Source: Mogibacterium sp.
Lineage (GTDB): Bacteria > Bacillota > Clostridia > Peptostreptococcales > Anaerovoracaceae
DNA length: 64,000 nt
Direction: 5' to 3'
NCBI GenBank assembly: GCA_017431685.1
Contig: JAFRKO010000010.1
Location: forward strand, 1-64,000
How positions within the stretch are numbered: the stretch's first letter is position 1; the number at the start of each line of letters is the position of its first letter. This document shows, one piece after another, positions 24,474 through 32,494 of the stretch. The translations under genes and the position numbers were made by a program. The notes below the pieces were generated by a model. The model was given only the letters and a program-made list of their open reading frames with translations. It was not told where the DNA came from and did no database searches.

Positions 24474-24526
24474 GTTGACACTGTGTCAACAATTGGATTG
24501 TAGCACCGTGTTGACACCGTGTCAAC
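24474..24526 (-). promoter_or_regulatory. TetR promoter flanked by two identical-type 17-bp operators
   Basis: Two perfect 8-1-8 palindromes GTTGACAC-N-GTGTCAAC at 24474-24490 and 24510-24526 have centres 36 bp apart. The distal one contains the -35 TTGACA (24520-24525). A 17-nt spacer leads to -10 TACAAT (24497-24502). The proximal one covers the start region. Occupation of either would block RNA polymerase. Confidence 0.93.
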
Positions 24527-24563
24527 TATCTTTTTTGATTATTTTTCTGCAATTTATATACAC

Positions 24564-24585
24564 AAAAAAGGGCCTTGCGGCCCTT
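24564..24585 (-). terminator. Intrinsic terminator after the beta-lactamase-fold gene
   Basis: A 7-bp stem, AAGGGCC (24568-24574) with GGCCCTT (24579-24585), has a TTGC loop and a minus-strand U6 tract. Confidence 0.92.
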
Positions 24586-24614
24586 ATCGCAATAATCAAT
24601 GTATTTCGATCAAT

Positions 24615-26033
24615 CTATACACGTTTGAACATTTCCGGTTTGATTCCCGGTGTACCTTCCATTACCACAGCAAGACCGGCAATCTCACCGTCCTCATAAA
24701 CGAACTCTGCAGGAACTGCTGTCCCGAGTACAGGAAGCATCAGGTCGAACGTATCATAATTGTAATGTATCAGCATAGCCGGCAGTCCGTTCCAGGTTCC
24801 TGCGAGTCCCTGCTCTGTCATGGCAAATTCCATAGTTCCGAATCCCGGATGCTCGTATTTACCGGCATATTCTTCGATTGCCCTGGCAGGTGTTGTATCA
24901 GGAACTTTCGCCTCTTCCTTTGCCTGCATTCCCGCCATCATACCGTTCATCAGGTTCGCGAACACTTCGTTGAATCTTGCCGACCAGTCAGGAATATCCT
25001 CTACTCCCAGAGCCTCATCTGAAGCATAGTGGCCAAGAGCATTGACGGAGAAGCTCGATGTCGCATTGGACAATGCAACTACAGCGAACTTCTCGTCAGG
25101 AATGAGCGTCATCTGCGCGGAGAATCCATTGGTGTTGCCGCCGTGATTGATCAGTTTCTTTCCTCTGTAAATATCGGTGAACCAGCCTAATCCGTATTCT
25201 GCTTTCTCTGTCTCAGGGAAATCCCAGAAGTACGGGGTTCCGTTCATCTGAGGACTGTGCATCTCGTTCATCATTGCCTCACTGACAAGACGCTCGCCTT
25301 TCCATGTGCCGTCTCCAAGCTGGAACACAGCGAATTTTGCCATGTCTTCTGCTGTTGAAACGATAGCTCCGGATGGTGCGAATGCTCCGAGATGCATGTA
25401 TGGAGGTTCTATAAATGCCTCTCCTGTGAACACATAGCCCTTCGATGTTTTCTCATACTTTGCCAGCGATTCCACCTCAAAGTCGCTCGAGTTCATGCCG
25501 AGCGGCGCAAAGATCCTTTCCCTGACGAAATCTTCATACGATTTTCCAGACAGTACGTCAACGAGGTATCCTGCCAGCGAAACCATCTGATTGGAGTACA
25601 TGAATGCAGTGCGGAAAGGCGCGAATGTCTGCAGATATTCAAGGGACTTTACCATTTTCTCTTTATCGTCCGTTGCTGCATAAATCGCCTGAAGGTCGTA
25701 CTTCGGGGTTCCGGTGCGGTGGCACATGAGATCCCTGGCGGTGACATTTTCGGTGAGCTCCGGGTTGTTCAGCTTCAGCCATGGGATGTAATTGATTACA
25801 GGCGTATCCCAGTCCAGCTTGCCTTCATCGGCAAGCATTGCCAGAGCCAGTGAAGTGAATGTCTTAGTGATTGAACCTATCGGAAGCACGGTGTCTCCGG
25901 TCATCGGAAGGTCTTCCTCGACGTTTCTCTTTCCATAGCCTTCAACACTTACCAGCTCTCCGCCTTTAATAAGGGCAACGCTCATACCGGCTACGTTATA
26001 GTCTTCCATTAATTTTGCGATAGTCTTTTCCAT
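24615..26033 (-). CDS. Serine hydrolase of the beta-lactamase/class C (PBP4*-like) family
   Basis: A 472-aa protein with the penicillin-recognising fold: nucleophile motif S54-I-T-K57 (GSITKTF), a Y-S-N motif (MYSNQ) and HGGNTNG in place of KTG. A C-terminal lipocalin-like extension (~350-472) is common in esterase or peptidase members. There is no signal peptide, so it acts in the cytosol. It follows the dipeptide epimerase gene by 5 nt and is probably co-translated, which suggests a D-amino-acid peptide or related substrate. ATG 26033 is chosen for AAGGAG ten bases upstream. Confidence 0.87.
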   Translation of the reverse strand: MEKTIAKLMEDYNVAGMSVALIKGGELVSVEGYGKRNVEEDLPMTGDTVLPIGSITKTFTSLALAMLADEGKLDWDTPVINYIPWLKLNNPELTENVTARDLMCHRTGTPKYDLQAIYAATDDKEKMVKSLEYLQTFAPFRTAFMYSNQMVSLAGYLVDVLSGKSYEDFVRERIFAPLGMNSSDFEVESLAKYEKTSKGYVFTGEAFIEPPYMHLGAFAPSGAIVSTAEDMAKFAVFQLGDGTWKGERLVSEAMMNEMHSPQMNGTPYFWDFPETEKAEYGLGWFTDIYRGKKLINHGGNTNGFSAQMTLIPDEKFAVVALSNATSSFSVNALGHYASDEALGVEDIPDWSARFNEVFANLMNGMMAGMQAKEEAKVPDTTPARAIEEYAGKYEHPGFGTMEFAMTEQGLAGTWNGLPAMLIHYNYDTFDLMLPVLGTAVPAEFVYEDGEIAGLAVVMEGTPGIKPEMFKRV

Positions 26034-26038
26034 CTGCG

Positions 26039-27106
26039 TCATTCTCCTTTCACAATACACCCTATTCCAGGAGCATCCCACAACGTGACATGCCCTCCAC
26101 AGTGGTCGAACCCACCGTAAACGTCTTCCTGTTTTAATATATAAACTGAATCAAGATCGATATCCTTTATGTTGTCTGTTGCAGCTGCGAGGTGCATGCC
26201 TGCAAGGTTGCCGAGCGTGCTCTCGCCCATGCAGCCGATCATACAGGGAATTCCAGCTCCCTCACATATCGCAGCTATCTTGATTGCATTGTATATCCCT
26301 CCGCATTTCATGAGCTTGATGTTTACCACATCCACCGCGCGCATGGCTGCGAGCCTTGAAGCATCATGTATAGAATGGCAGCTCTCGTCCGCCGCAATCA
26401 GCACATCAGTACTGTTCCTGATTTCCCGGAGGCCTTCGAAATCAAAATCCTTTACCGGCTGCTCTATCAGGTCTACGCCAAGCTCCGTAAGCCTGCGGCT
26501 TATAACGACTGTATCCTTGACGGACCAGCCCTGGTTGGCATCGATCCTGATTTTTATGTCGTTCCCGACTTCTTCGCGTATAGCCTTGATTCTTTCCGTA
26601 TCAGTCGCTATATCTTCGCCCAGCTTGACCTTTATGATCTCAAACCCCTTGTCGACCCATGACTTCGCATCTGCAGCCATTGCGACAGGCTCGTTGATGC
26701 CTATAGTCACGTCTGAATGTATGTGTGGGTCATCACCTCCAAGGTATTTGTAAAGCGGTACCCCCGCAGACTTTGCTGCTATGTCGTAGCATGCGATGTC
26801 TATCCCGGCCTTTATAGCGCCGTTGCCCGCGTACATACTATCCATTACGCGATGAATCGCCCCGATTGCACGCGGATCCATGCCGATGAGCGCTTTTTTA
26901 AAATCGTTTCCTACAGAAATCACGGTCTCAAGATTATCACCTGTGACATAAGAAAAAGGCGCTGCTTCACCAAAGCCCGTTATGCCTTCATCCGTAGTTA
27001 TTTTGACTATGCAGGTCTCCATGTCTACGATGGTGGCAAACGCGACTTTCATCGGTTCTTCGAACCTGAAGCTGCGCACTTCAAACTGAATGTCTTTTAT
27101 TATCAT
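26039..27106 (-). CDS. Enolase-superfamily dipeptide epimerase (L-Ala-D/L-Glu epimerase type)
   Basis: A 355-aa enzyme of the muconate-lactonizing subgroup, with the KxK base motif (IIKVKLG), metal ligands in DANQGW, EQP and ADES, and the second lysine in NIKLMKCGG. This pattern fits dipeptide epimerases acting on murein peptides or other Xaa-Glu dipeptides. The exact dipeptide cannot be read from sequence. It is coupled to a serine hydrolase of the beta-lactamase fold, so the pair may salvage wall-derived peptides. The start has GGGGG six bases upstream. Confidence 0.9.
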   Translation of the reverse strand: MIIKDIQFEVRSFRFEEPMKVAFATIVDMETCIVKITTDEGITGFGEAAPFSYVTGDNLETVISVGNDFKKALIGMDPRAIGAIHRVMDSMYAGNGAIKAGIDIACYDIAAKSAGVPLYKYLGGDDPHIHSDVTIGINEPVAMAADAKSWVDKGFEIIKVKLGEDIATDTERIKAIREEVGNDIKIRIDANQGWSVKDTVVISRRLTELGVDLIEQPVKDFDFEGLREIRNSTDVLIAADESCHSIHDASRLAAMRAVDVVNIKLMKCGGIYNAIKIAAICEGAGIPCMIGCMGESTLGNLAGMHLAAATDNIKDIDLDSVYILKQEDVYGGFDHCGGHVTLWDAPGIGCIVKGE

Positions 27107-27245
27107 GTTAATCCCCCATCCAATACATACCCTTTGGTCATATTATATTTGACGGGATGTCGATTATCAACCAAGTTTAAATATGTGGGTTGACATATGG
27201 AGCGCGAATATTCTCGAATGGAGCCGGGGATGATTCTCAAACCGG

Positions 27246-27914
27246 TCATCGATTTGATCGGAGACATAAAATTACTGCGGCAATCATCCAGACTGTCCCC
27301 CCTGCTGTAACGATCTTGTTGGCCAGTCTGTCCGCGTAGAACCAGCCGAGGCAGAATCCCCTCTTTGACGGGTAAAACAAGCGAACCGATTTCTTATTCA
27401 TCATGTCGAGCAGAACGTGCGAGGTGAACGCTATCGCGAATGGTGCAGCCACCGCCGGGAATATCAGCCACAGGCATATAGTCTCCAGCGCCATTGCCAG
27501 CAGAGAGTGTGAGAAGCCGCGGTGGCCGGATCCACTGGCAAAAACGCACGTGATAACAAAGCCGGCAAGTCCCGCAAACCACAGATACGACCCTATCTGT
27601 CCCGACGCGCCTGACAAAGCATCGCGGGTCTGCCCAAGCAGGTCCATCAGATAGTTTCCGCTGGATCCAAATGATCTCCACATTCCCGCGTCCAGCAGAT
27701 GGTCTTCAATAAGTGCAGCTGCGACCACAAGCACCATCACGACCCTCCAGTGTGAGGAGTCGCTCTTTTCAGATTTGTTCTCACAGTCCAGGTCGCAGAT
27801 GAGACAGCCCAACGCTCCGCCTGCGATAACAGGCAGAGCCTCAGCGACCGTCTCTGGTCTCACTATGGAAAATGCCGCAGCCATTCCGACTGCAATATGA
27901 GCTTTTGCTAACAT
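27246..27914 (-). CDS. YdjM-type membrane metal-dependent hydrolase family protein
   Basis: A 222-aa integral membrane protein with about five hydrophobic segments. It shows the YdjM family pattern: AKAHIAVGMA at the N-terminus, GALGCLICDLDC, a GHRGFSHSLLAMA motif and AIAFTSHVLLDMMNKK, with His/Asp residues that could bind metal. Some members are annotated as LexA-regulated inner-membrane hydrolases. The start ATG lies one base after the stop of a tiny lipopeptide gene and has no Shine-Dalgarno of its own, so it is probably translated by coupling. Confidence 0.82.
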   Translation of the reverse strand: MLAKAHIAVGMAAAFSIVRPETVAEALPVIAGGALGCLICDLDCENKSEKSDSSHWRVVMVLVVAAALIEDHLLDAGMWRSFGSSGNYLMDLLGQTRDALSGASGQIGSYLWFAGLAGFVITCVFASGSGHRGFSHSLLAMALETICLWLIFPAVAAPFAIAFTSHVLLDMMNKKSVRLFYPSKRGFCLGWFYADRLANKIVTAGGTVWMIAAVILCLRSNR

Positions 27915-27915
27915 G

Positions 27916-28002
27916 TTAAATATTGCAGCTTGCAAGGAGAAAGATAGCCGCAAATACTGTTATTATTGTAGTCAGGTGTCTTGTAAGGTTATAGGTTTTC
28001 AT
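27916..28002 (-). CDS. 28-residue lipoprotein signal-peptide-only gene (candidate lipopeptide or leader peptide)
   Basis: Below the length of most gene callers. The minus strand has AAGGAGG eight bases before ATG 28002. The product starts MKTYNLTRHLTT, continues with a hydrophobic stretch and ends at the lipobox LLASC followed only by Asn-Ile and a stop. After signal peptidase II cleavage it would leave a lipidated Cys-Asn-Ile. The stop is one base before the YdjM-type ATG. It could be a translational coupling leader, an entericidin-like toxin-type lipopeptide, or a source of a signal-peptide-derived pheromone. Confidence 0.68.
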   Translation of the reverse strand: MKTYNLTRHLTTIITVFAAIFLLASCNI

Positions 28003-28151
28003 CTCATGGACCTCCTTATTTTACTGCATCCTCTCTTTCTGTTTGCTTAAGTGTGTTTCGACATCTACAGTGTAGCGCAATGCATGTCCAAAAAAGAGGA
28101 CAGCAAGAGGCCGGATTGTGATCAGCGTTTTCATTTCAGAACATAATAAAT

Positions 28152-28179
28152 GGGATGATCAGTGTCTGCTGCTCATCCC
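28152..28179. other. Hairpin after the nitroreductase gene
   Basis: GGGATGA (28152-28158) pairs with TCATCCC (28173-28179). There is no strong U-tract on the minus strand, so it is at best a weak terminator. Confidence 0.4.
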
Positions 28180-28265
28180 TTGCAGATCTTTTTTATCCGT
28201 CATTCCGTTTTCTGTGTTTGATTATCTCAGTCCTCCGATTTTGTTGGAATTCGCTTTTTACTTGT

Positions 28266-28928
28266 TTAGGCCTTCACCCTTTTGCCGGTTACAGCCTCGA
28301 AATGATATGCCACAATGCCAAGATCCACCTTTGTAAAGGTTCCAAGGCCTTTGATCTTTACGGATGGCTCGTCATTCTCGAGCATGAAGCAGAACTTCTG
28401 CTGATTCATAGCTGTCGGCGCCTTGAGAGCTGCCTCCACTCCGGCTACGAACCATTCCGGCATTCCGCCTTTCACATCTATAACATCAAACATGCTCTTA
28501 CCCTTGTGTGGATGGCCCTGTGTCCCGCCGTAGCCAAGCGAGATCACCATGCAAAGCTTCTCACCTTCAGGTATCAGCGTCCTGACTTTCTTTTTGTTAA
28601 ATGTCATCGCTGCCCAGCATGTGTTCAGTCCGAGCTGCTGTGCCTTCAGAACTATCTTCTCGCCGTAATATCCGCATACGAAATCAAAGTCCGCGCGCTT
28701 CTTGCCTTTCAGAACGATGTAATTATTTACGTTGCTGAAACTGCCGTAATGCGCCAGTCTTGAATCGAACCCCTCAGGGTCGTCGTATACAACAGTTATG
28801 TTCAGCCCGGACTCATCGTTGCAGGAGCTGACAAACGCGTCGAGCTGATCGCGTACATCCTGCGCAATAGGTATGTCCTTGTATGCCCTTACCGAATGTC
28901 TTGCTTCGATTGCTTCCATTAATGTCAT
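28266..28928 (-). CDS. Nitroreductase-family FMN oxidoreductase
   Basis: A 220-aa protein. The N-terminal ARHSVRAY is the FMN phosphate-binding signature. CWAAMTF and MVISLGYGG complete the fold, and the C-terminal KAPTAMNQQKF segment is typical of family members in Clostridia. It catalyses NAD(P)H-dependent reduction of nitro- or flavin-type substrates; the specificity is unknown. The start has AAGGAG upstream. The leucine-rich-repeat gene lies 36 nt upstream on the same strand. Confidence 0.9.
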   Translation of the reverse strand: MTLMEAIEARHSVRAYKDIPIAQDVRDQLDAFVSSCNDESGLNITVVYDDPEGFDSRLAHYGSFSNVNNYIVLKGKKRADFDFVCGYYGEKIVLKAQQLGLNTCWAAMTFNKKKVRTLIPEGEKLCMVISLGYGGTQGHPHKGKSMFDVIDVKGGMPEWFVAGVEAALKAPTAMNQQKFCFMLENDEPSVKIKGLGTFTKVDLGIVAYHFEAVTGKRVKA

Positions 28929-28964
28929 CTCTAAAGCTCCTTACCTTTTCTAAGACTAAGCACC

Positions 28965-29420
28965 TTACTCTTTTCCGGCTGATGAAAACCTGCCGGCGAA
29001 ATCCGCGGTACCGACAAACTCTGCGTTGCCGGCAAACTCTGCCGCGTATGACCCTTCGTTTGCAATTATCTTCAGATTCGGGCAATCCATAAATGCCTCG
29101 GCGCATATTTCAGTTACACTATCCGGTATCTTAAGTTCGCGGAGGCTTGTGCAGCCTCTGAATGCCCACTCGCCTATACTGGTCAGCCCGTCAGGTATGT
29201 TTATGGAGCTGAGCTTTTCGCAGCCTGAGAACACCTCTTTTTTCAGCCTTGTCAGACTCTTACCCAAAACCACCTTTTCGAGATTGACGCAGTCCGCGAA
29301 TGCTCCTACGCCGATTTCTGTAACACTGTCCGGAACCACAGCGCCCGTTATGTCACTGCCTCCGGCAAAACTATGATTACAAATGAATTCTGTTCCGTCC
29401 GGTATTATCAAAGTCCCCAT
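28965..29420 (-). CDS. Cytosolic BspA-type leucine-rich repeat protein
   Basis: A 151-aa protein made of about five LRR_5 repeats of the form [IV]P-D-[GS]-V-T-x-I-G-x-x-A-F-x-x-C-x-x-L. It has no signal peptide or anchor, unlike most BspA-like surface proteins. These repeats form a solenoid for protein binding; no partner is evident. The start has GGAGGG four bases upstream. It follows the HAD phosphatase gene by 14 nt. Confidence 0.85.
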   Translation of the reverse strand: MGTLIIPDGTEFICNHSFAGGSDITGAVVPDSVTEIGVGAFADCVNLEKVVLGKSLTRLKKEVFSGCEKLSSINIPDGLTSIGEWAFRGCTSLRELKIPDSVTEICAEAFMDCPNLKIIANEGSYAAEFAGNAEFVGTADFAGRFSSAGKE

Positions 29421-29434
29421 TTTACCCTCCTTTT

Positions 29435-30088
29435 TTATATCGCCAGACCCGGGATCTCCGCCGCGCTGTCAATGATTATATCAGCGCCAAATTCTTCGAG
29501 CTCGGTCCTCGGTCTGAAGCCCCATGTTACGCCTACCGCGGTGACTCCCGCATTGCGTGCTGTCAGCATGTCGGTGTTAGTATCTCCGAAATACAGACAC
29601 TCGCTCTTTTCCGATCTGAACTTCTCAAGTATCTCAAATACCCCGGTCGGATCAGGCTTTATAGGGATCTTGTCGGTCTGGCCCTGTATATGATCGAAGC
29701 AGCCTTTTCCGAAGATCGTCTCCACCACACCGATAGCGCTTTCGTGCGGTTTATTACTGAAAACTGCGATCTTTACGCCGTTCCTTTTGAGCTCCTTGAG
29801 CGCCCACACCATGTGATCATAAGGCACCACATGATACGCAGGATCCTCCTGCATCCAGGCGCGGCACATTGGCAGTCCCTCCTCGAGATGCGAAGCCGTA
29901 ATGTCGCCAGAGGCGATCAGCGCCCTTTTAAGCGCATTTTTGATGCCATCACCGGCAAAGTAATTAAAGGCCTCTACGGGCTGCTCCGGGAGGCCGTAAT
30001 GGGCCAGCGTCATATTCACAGGTCTCGCGATTGATTCCTGCGTTGCGGCCAGAGTTCCATCAAGATCGAAAATACAGATTTTTATCAT
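29435..30088 (-). CDS. HAD-superfamily phosphatase (phosphoglycolate phosphatase-like)
   Basis: A 217-aa HAD hydrolase: motif I FDLDGTL (nucleophile Asp ~7), motif II VFSNKP, motif III Lys in the KPDPTGV region and motif IV GDTNTDM. The helical cap insertion after motif I matches the Gph/PGP subgroup. It dephosphorylates a small phosphate ester; the natural substrate is not predictable. ATG 30088 is chosen for AAGGAAG upstream. Confidence 0.9.
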   Translation of the reverse strand: MIKICIFDLDGTLAATQESIARPVNMTLAHYGLPEQPVEAFNYFAGDGIKNALKRALIASGDITASHLEEGLPMCRAWMQEDPAYHVVPYDHMVWALKELKRNGVKIAVFSNKPHESAIGVVETIFGKGCFDHIQGQTDKIPIKPDPTGVFEILEKFRSEKSECLYFGDTNTDMLTARNAGVTAVGVTWGFRPRTELEEFGADIIIDSAAEIPGLAI

Positions 30089-30406
30089 AATCAATGCTTC
30101 CTTTTTTATATCGTCACTCACATTTTAGCGAGAGTAAGATATACTTGCAATATCCGTCATTATGTATGAAGCCTTTCAGCGGGATCCGGCGGAAGGAGCA
30201 GGCAAAAAGGCCTTGCGGCCTACTGAGTGAATATTACAATTTGGTCAGGAAGAACGTCGTTCGTCAACGACCGGCTCGACCTCCTGTTTTGGTCGCCGCC
30301 TAGTTATGAGAACCGGCCCCTTTTTCTTTGCAAATATTGTATCATTTAGACAGATCAAAAAAATCGCTGAGTTACAGCGGTCGTTTATTTCAAGGAGGAT
30401 TTTATA
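30089..30406. other. 318-nt divergent intergenic region with short hairpins
   Basis: This separates the minus-strand HAD gene from the plus-strand flavin reductase, so both promoters should be here. Visible: hairpin AGGCC-TTGC-GGCCT (30208-30221) preceded by A5 (a minus-strand terminator-like element with no obvious gene to end), a GTCGTT/AACGAC stem (30256-30271), and CGCTG/CAGCG near 30367-30381. A minus-strand open reading across 30245-30799 is only the antisense of the flavin reductase. Confidence 0.5.
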
Positions 30407-30976
30407 ATGAAAAAGGATCTTGGTATACAGCAGGCTGTTTTCCCTATGCCTGTACTGATGGTTGCTGCTTATGACGAGAACGAAAAAGTCAATGTGATGA
30501 ATGTTGCATGGGGACAGATCTGCGGCGCCGACCGTATCTATCTCTGCATTGGCAAAGGCAAAAAGACCCTGTCCAACATTCTCGTGAGCAAGGCATTCAC
30601 CGTCGCACTTGCTGACCGTGCGCACATGGATGTCGCTGACTTCTTCGGCATCGCATCCGGTAATAAAATGGATGACAAATTCGAGCGCACCGGTTATACC
30701 GCTGTCAGAAGCGACAAAGTTCACGCACCTGTCATTGAGGAGTTTCCTGTGGTAATGGAATGCGAGTTCCTCGAGGAGCTCGACACTGAGTACATCCACG
30801 GTGTTGTCGGACGCATAGTAAATGTAAAGGCTGAGGAGTCAGTCCTCAACGATGATGGCAAGATCGACGTGCTCAGGCTGAACGCGCTTATGTTTGACAA
30901 CTCCTGCCACGGATATTACAGCGTAGGAAAAAAAGAAGGCCAGGCCTGGAGTGCAGGCATGGACCTGATGAAATAA
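30407..30976 (+). CDS. Flavin reductase-like FMN-binding protein
   Basis: A 189-aa protein of the flavin-reductase/FMN-binding split-barrel family. The N-terminal FPMPVLMVAAYDE and NVMNVAWGQICG match the flavin-binding barrel. SHRT-type catalytic residues are not obvious, so it may be a carrier rather than a reductase. The start has AAGGAGG at ideal spacing. It is the only complete plus-strand gene I support here, and has its own terminator (31009-31057). Confidence 0.9.
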   Translation: MKKDLGIQQAVFPMPVLMVAAYDENEKVNVMNVAWGQICGADRIYLCIGKGKKTLSNILVSKAFTVALADRAHMDVADFFGIASGNKMDDKFERTGYTAVRSDKVHAPVIEEFPVVMECEFLEELDTEYIHGVVGRIVNVKAEESVLNDDGKIDVLRLNALMFDNSCHGYYSVGKKEGQAWSAGMDLMK

Positions 30977-31008
30977 GATGTTTTAATCTGGGCTTTTTAG
31001 TGAAGAAT

Positions 31009-31057
31009 CCGGACCAGATGCAATGGTTATTTGCAATGGTCCGGGCCTTTTGTTTTT
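31009..31057 (+). terminator. Terminator of the flavin reductase gene
   Basis: CCGGACCA (31009-31016) pairs with TGGTCCGG (31037-31044), with an inner TGCAA/TTGCA stem, then a T-rich run to 31057. It abuts the stop of the convergent membrane-protein gene, so it may act on both strands. Confidence 0.82.
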
Positions 31058-31574
31058 AGCCAAGTAATCCGCCCTGGTAAAGCAGTTCTGATGGGAAGAG
31101 GTACAGATACGGTGCAGTGATAAGCGCCAGTCTGAGAGCCGAGCGTTTTGCCTGCTCCGGATCGAGCCCTGCCTTGCCAAGTATCCGTCTGTCGATCAAA
31201 CAGATGCAGGCTGCTGAAACAGCAATGCACGACGCCACTATGAGAAATCCCAGCAGATCTGAAAATGGATCGAACATTACAGCGTGCCCTATGTCATAGA
31301 ATTTTTCGCCGCCATCGCCTGTCAGTAACGATATGGCCAGCATGATCGCTGCTCCCACGAAATCGCTGAAAAAGCCTGCAAGGCAAATCTTCCATGTATG
31401 CTTTCTGCAGAAAAGTCCTTTGTCCGGCTTATCACCCAGGCTCCACCTGAGCACCACCCTGTCAATGATGTAATTGAGCGGGATCAGCACCAGCCAAAAA
31501 TACGATGGCAGAAAGATGATCAGCCAAAGCGGGAGCAGAATATTATTCAGTTTTACACTCTTGTTGTTCTTCAG
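31056..31574 (-). CDS. Small multi-pass membrane protein with a probable CTG start codon
   Basis: A 172-aa protein with about four hydrophobic segments (LLPLWLIIFLPSYFWLVLIP, then AGFFSDFVGAAIMLAISLL, a third near LLGFLIVASCIAVSAA, and a short C-terminal one). A canonical AAGGAGG lies seven bases before CTG 31574, and the reading frame is open from there (KNNKSVKLNNILLP...). The first in-frame ATG/GTG/TTG lies well inside the first membrane helix. I do not recognise the family. The gene follows the CPBP protease gene on the same strand. Confidence 0.68.
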   Translation of the reverse strand: MKNNKSVKLNNILLPLWLIIFLPSYFWLVLIPLNYIIDRVVLRWSLGDKPDKGLFCRKHTWKICLAGFFSDFVGAAIMLAISLLTGDGGEKFYDIGHAVMFDPFSDLLGFLIVASCIAVSAACICLIDRRILGKAGLDPEQAKRSALRLALITAPYLYLFPSELLYQGGLLG

Positions 31575-31629
31575 AATAAATCCTCCTTATTCCTTTATCA
31601 GGTCGGAACAGAACTTATGAGATGCATTT

Positions 31630-32352
31630 TCAGTTAGAACCCGCCTCACCGTATGTATTCTTTTTTGATACGAGCACGAATGCATAAACTGCCTCAACTG
31701 CGAGCATCACGAAGAATGCAATCAATACCGGAGTCGACGATCCAGTTGCTGCCACGAATACCCGATTGGTTATGTCTATCGCTGTGTGAGCGATCATGAC
31801 TGAGAAAAGGTCGCCTGTTCTTATATAGATGGCGCCGAATACAAGTCCTACCACAACGGAATAGCCGGTCTGTACAAGTGCCTGCGCGATGTTTCCATTG
31901 ACGGCATTTGTAAGGTGAATGAGACCGAAAAACAACGCGGATATCAGAAGAGCCGCCATGTCGCTTTTGCCGCCGGATTTGAGGTTATGTATGAAAATGC
32001 CGCGGAATACAACTTCTTCGAAAATCGCCGGCGCGAGTCCGAGAATCAGAATTTCTGCTGTGAGCGGGTTGAAGTCGCCTTTTGTAAGGAAGTGGTTGAC
32101 GACGTTCCAGACCGCGAAAAGGAGCGCCGGCAGCATAACAAGGAATCCTGAAAACTGCTTTCCATCTTTCAGGCAGCTTCTGAAGATTATCAGCAGAACG
32201 ATGCCTGCCAATATCCTGCCGATGGCTATGCCCAGCTCGTTTTCTATCCCTATAAGCTGGCAAGGTATGCCGAAAGCCAATGCCAGCGCAAATGCTGCAA
32301 TAATAAGCAGTATCTCAAAAATAACCGGTGATTTGGTTGCAAGCTTCTTCAT
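31630..32352 (-). CDS. CPBP-family intramembrane glutamic protease
   Basis: A 240-aa membrane protein with the CPBP (Abi/Rce1-like) catalytic pattern: FEEVVFRG (EExxxR), FGLIHL and IAHTAIDI. Members process CAAX-like or bacteriocin/immunity-related membrane substrates, though for most the substrate is unknown. ATG 32352 is chosen for AAGGAG ten bases upstream; an upstream in-frame extension lacks support. It lies next to a small membrane protein gene that may be its functional neighbour. Confidence 0.88.
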   Translation of the reverse strand: MKKLATKSPVIFEILLIIAAFALALAFGIPCQLIGIENELGIAIGRILAGIVLLIIFRSCLKDGKQFSGFLVMLPALLFAVWNVVNHFLTKGDFNPLTAEILILGLAPAIFEEVVFRGIFIHNLKSGGKSDMAALLISALFFGLIHLTNAVNGNIAQALVQTGYSVVVGLVFGAIYIRTGDLFSVMIAHTAIDITNRVFVAATGSSTPVLIAFFVMLAVEAVYAFVLVSKKNTYGEAGSN

Positions 32353-32494
32353 TTGATTAAGTCTCCTTCTGCTGGATTTCACCAATATTATATAACTGTA
32401 CGCAGACCAGTAATCTTTAAACTCTTTAATAAAAACGGCTCTCAAAGGTGAGTCTGAGAGCAGTTTCTGAAGAGACTTACAAAATATATCGGAC

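Noticed and set aside
30245..30799. 184-codon minus-strand reading opposite the flavin reductase
   Set aside because: Antisense of a well-supported plus-strand gene with its own ribosome site and terminator; no motif in the antisense product.
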